This document shows positions 20,001 through 22,093 of a stretch of 22,093 nucleotides of DNA, piece by piece. Made by a program: the position numbers and the translations under genes. The DNA lies in the NCBI GenBank assembly GCA_004565275.1, contig SDOX01000013.1, forward strand, positions 2,353 through 24,445, read 5' to 3'. The notes beneath the pieces are model-generated. The model did no database searches. It saw only the letters and a program-made list of their open reading frames with translations, and had not been told where the DNA came from. The stretch is from Nannochloropsis salina CCMP1776 (lineage: Eukaryota; Sar; Eustigmatophyceae; Eustigmatales; Monodopsidaceae). Numbering within the stretch: the stretch's first letter is position 1; every line of letters starts with the position of its first letter.

Positions 20001-22014
20001 TCCAAGTCGGAGCAGGCCCTGGCTGCGGGGCATTCTCGAAGCAGTGCTTGCGGGACCATGTAAATGTGCAGTGTGTCCGCCCCACCCTCCCTCCTGCCTT
20101 CATTCCCTCCCTCCTTCCCCCCCTCCTCGGGCGCGGAGGGAGAGAAGGAGAAGCCCAGGCCGATGTAGGCCGCCTTCTTCCCCGCCACCAACGCTTGCAC
20201 CAAGGCCGTAAACGCCAAGCTGTTCTCGTCGGGCGAAGAGGGAAAAAATCCTCGGGGAGGGAGGGCGGAGGGAGGGGGGCAGGCAGGGAAGGAGGGGGCG
20301 GCATCGGTCAGGAGGAGGGGAAGGACCTGGAAGCGAGGAGAGCTTTGGCACTGTCGCAAGTAGCTGTTCAGGTCCGCGATCTTCGTCCTCCCCTTCACGA
20401 CAAGCGCACCACGCTAAGGGAGGGAGGAAGGGAGGAAAAGGGCGCGAGGGGAGAGAGGAGGTAAGGAGGTCCCGCCGCATTCTTTGTTTCCCTCCTCCCT
20501 CCCTCCCTCCCTCCCTCCCTCCCTCCCTTCCCACTCACCTTCAATGACTCTGCCAAGGCGGTTCGCGCGTGCGTCAATGTCCATGCCTGCAGATATAAGA
20601 ATGTGCCTTTCCCTTCCCCGGCCGCTGCTCGGTTGCTCCAGCGTGTAAAACGTCCTTCCTCCCTCCCTCCCTCCCTCTCTCCCCTCCTCCCTCCCTCCCT
20701 CGTCGAAGCCTACGGGCGACGGAAGGAGAGGCGCGTGCGGACACAGAGGAAGGAAAAAAGGCGGGACGGTGCCTCCCTTCCTCCCCGCGTCCCCTTGACC
20801 CAGGCCCCCCGACGTCGAGGGAGGGGCCACGGCGGGCTTGAGGACTGAGGCGCCCGTCTGGGCGATGGCGGAGGGGGGAAAGACGGGGAGGGCGACAGCG
20901 GAAGAGGAGGACGAGGGGGAGGAAGGCGGGTGCGGAAGCTGCAAGAGTTCTCGCGGAGGGCCTGTCGGGGAAGGAGTCAGCTTCCTCTTCTTCTTCTTCC
21001 CCGCCCTCCGTGCCTCGCCGGCCCGCGCCTCGTCCTCCCCCCCGTCCTCGACCTCCCCAAGACTCCCGCGCTTCCTCTTCGTCTCGGCGCCCCCCTCTTG
21101 CCCCCCTCCGTCCCCGACGGGCAAGGGGAACATGTGTACGTCCACCAAGAGCGCCTTCTTCGCGGCCGTTAGCCTGGAGGCTTCTGCCTCCTGTCTCGAG
21201 GAGAGTCAGAGGGGAGGAAGGGGAGGCAAGGCAAAGGGAAGGGGAGATGTCAGCACAGGAGCCTCCCGGCCTGGGGGAAAAGCTACCCGGACTTTCCTCG
21301 TCCTTAGCCCAACCCCAACCCCAACCCTCGTCCTGACCCTGATCCTAATCCTACCGCTCATCCAGAACCTGATCCTAAGCCTACCCCTCATCCAGAGCCT
21401 GATCCTAACGATTTCCCTGCCATGTGGACGACGAACGGGAGACACACGACGCCGAACCAAGCCCTCGACCAAGCCGGAGCGCAAGAGAAGAGTCGATTGC
21501 CCTCTCCCTCCCTCCCTCCCTCCATCTCTCCCTCCCTCTCCGCCCCCTCCTCTTGCCTGGTCCGTCGCTGCCAGTTCCTGGGGGGAGAGGAGGCAGAGCG
21601 CCTCCATCGACAGGTCGCCCGAGAGGATGCGGTGGAGCAGGTAGGGGTTGTCGGGCTTGTCCAGGTTGTACTGAGGGAAGAAGGGGGAGAGGGCGCGGGG
21701 GAGGGCGGGGGGGAGGGCGGGGATCGTTTTAGAAGACCGACCTTGGCATGGAGGGGCCTAAGCATGTCATGGATCTGTCAACCCTCGCTCTTAGCGCCAT
21801 CTCCACCTCCCTCCGCCCCTTTCTCCGCCCCTTCCTCACCTTGATACTCGCGTACTTCTTCCTCAGGCTTTCCCTTCGTCTCTGCTCCCGCCCTCCCACC
21901 CCCTTCCCGCCCTCTTTCCCTCCCTCTTTCCCCCCTTCCCGCGTCGCGAAGTCCCGCAACTCCCGTTCCAGCTCCCAGGCCAGGACGGCACCCAGCGCCC
22001 GATTCACCCGTCCT
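17027..22014 (-). CDS. TFIIS-like central domain + SPOC domain transcription regulator, 3' part (Bye1/DIDO/PHF3-like)
   Basis: Nuclear protein predicted to bind RNA polymerase II and regulate elongation. The minus-strand exons read as 22014-21840 (start near an AG acceptor), 21670-21557, one from 21190 to somewhere between about 20860 and 20700 (donor unresolved), 20586-20539, and 20413-17027 (1128 codons plus stop). The first two give a TFIIS-like central domain: ALGAVLAWELERELRDF, KKYASIKYNLDKPDNPYLLH and RILSGDLSMEALCLL. The third has the end of this domain (EAEASRLTAAKKALLVDVHM) and a nuclear-localisation-like KKKKRKL. Exons four and five give the SPOC core: RTALAESLKRGALVVKGRTK, IADLNSYLRQCQSSPRFQVL and LVQALVAGKKAAYIGLG. 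Two SPOC loops carry KEGG-type repeats. After SPOC comes about 950 residues of Pro/Ser/Gly/Arg-rich sequence with RSRSRSRS, poly-Gln and poly-His runs, ending NRGRGGKL. In known relatives a PHD finger precedes these domains; that part would lie beyond the window. The SPOC N-terminal strand is not clearly found. The intron 21556-21191 uses a GC donor. Confidence 0.85.
17634..17698. repeat. Coding CAG/CAC-type repeats (poly-Gln, poly-His) in the SPOC gene tail
   Basis: Plus-strand GCTGCTGCTG then GGTGGTGGTG then GTTGTTGTTG. On the minus strand, in the frame of the last SPOC-gene exon, they give a QQQQ segment, then HHHHHHH, then QQQQQ. They are in-frame low-complexity tracts in the disordered tail. 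Confidence 0.9.
19802..19836. repeat. CCCTCC-type tract within the coding exon of the SPOC gene
   Basis: Plus-strand CCCTCCCT units that read on the minus strand as GGREGGREGG-type peptide. Comparable coding tracts are at 17838-17866, 19036-19053, 19965-20003 and 20088-20130. Confidence 0.85.
20493..20528. repeat. CCCTCC-type tract in a SPOC-gene intron
   Basis: Nine consecutive CCCT-type units within the intron 20538-20414, just inside its donor side. On the coding (minus) strand it is a run of GGGA repeats, giving many closely spaced G-triplets. Confidence 0.85.
20657..20703. repeat. CCCTCC-type tract near the unresolved exon end of the SPOC gene
   Basis: Two blocks of CCCTCCCT separated by a short interruption. 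Minus strand reads GGGA repeats. It lies between the end of the exon starting at 21190 and the exon at 20586, so it is probably intronic. Confidence 0.8.
21191..21556 (-). other. GC-AG intron of the SPOC gene, containing telomere-like repeats
   Basis: The upstream exon ends ACCAG and the intron opens GCAAGAGG, the usual context of non-canonical GC-AG introns. The acceptor is CTCGAGACAG at the other end. No GT donor nearby preserves the TFIIS-like reading frame, and both flanking exons are strongly supported by homology. Confidence 0.6.
21308..21410. repeat. Telomere-like and 30-bp tandem repeats within an intron
   Basis: Plus strand 21308-21327 is three short CCCAAC/CCCCAA-type units. It is followed by two 30-bp units (21341-21370 and 21371-21400; 27 of 30 bases identical by eye) and a partial third, each starting GATCCTAA. 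The CCTAA core resembles degenerate CCCTAA telomere sequence. Confidence 0.8.
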
Positions 22015-22020
22015 CTGTCC

Positions 22021-22093
22021 ACCCCTCCTTCCCTCCCTCCTTCCCTCCCTCCTTCCCTCCCTCCTTCCCTCCCTCCTTCCCTCCCTCCTTCCA
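22021..22093. repeat. 12-bp-period CCTTCCCTCCCT satellite at the window edge
   Basis: A regular (CTTCCCTCCCTC)n array runs to the end of the window, so its full length is unknown. It lies in the intron upstream of the first visible exon of the SPOC gene, whose acceptor is at 22016-22015. Confidence 0.9.

Noticed and set aside
21308-21410. CRISPR-like array
   Set aside because: Only two and a half 30-bp units directly abutting each other, with no spacers and a eukaryotic intron context.

Overview
The window looks like nuclear DNA of an intron-rich eukaryotic microalga. It is most like a eustigmatophyte stramenopile of the Nannochloropsis/Microchloropsis kind. The grounds are short GT-AG introns in nearly every gene, abundant CCCTCC/CCTTCCCT pyrimidine tracts inside introns and coding sequence, mixed GC content, and a red-lineage-like gene set. 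The organism assignment is an inference. No bacterial operon, CRISPR array, tRNA, rRNA or recognisable transposon was found.

Layout: (1) 26-766 (+) holds the last three exons of a nuclear L7/L12 ribosomal protein, probably mitochondrial bL12m; its 5' part lies outside the window. (2) 2280-4418 (-) holds a complete eight-exon gene for MND1, the meiotic partner of HOP2. It is invisible as a long ORF, but every splice junction keeps frame, and the 195-residue product matches the spacing of animal MND1 from my memory of that family. (3) 4959-5644 (-) is an apparently decayed PHD-finger gene. (4) 5649-6030 holds a 50-bp tandem duplication and a roughly 219-bp imperfect inverted repeat able to fold into a long hairpin. 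(5) 7051-10631 (+) encodes a 13-exon, roughly 540-residue multi-pass membrane protein of unrecognised family. (6) 10632-12904 is mostly AT-richer non-coding DNA with one candidate two-exon 42-residue gene on the minus strand (11219-11487). (7) 12905-16683 (+) encodes a 1211-residue type II membrane or secreted protein with a parallel beta-helix-like region and a C-terminal domain resembling the fungal Kre9/Knh1 Ser-Thr-rich domain. (8) 17027 to beyond 22014 (-) is the 3' part of a transcription-elongation regulator: a TFIIS-like central domain, a SPOC domain and a very long low-complexity tail, an architecture like Bye1/DIDO/PHF3.

L12 and MND1 are convergent, and the beta-helix gene and the SPOC gene are convergent. 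There is no sign that these neighbours form a pathway; this is ordinary eukaryotic gene packing. The points most worth following are an intact meiosis gene in a lineage usually grown clonally, the PHD remnant and hairpin beside it, the orphan membrane protein, the beta-helix/KNH protein, and purine repeats that have expanded inside the SPOC coding sequence. I did not find a clearly new biological system.
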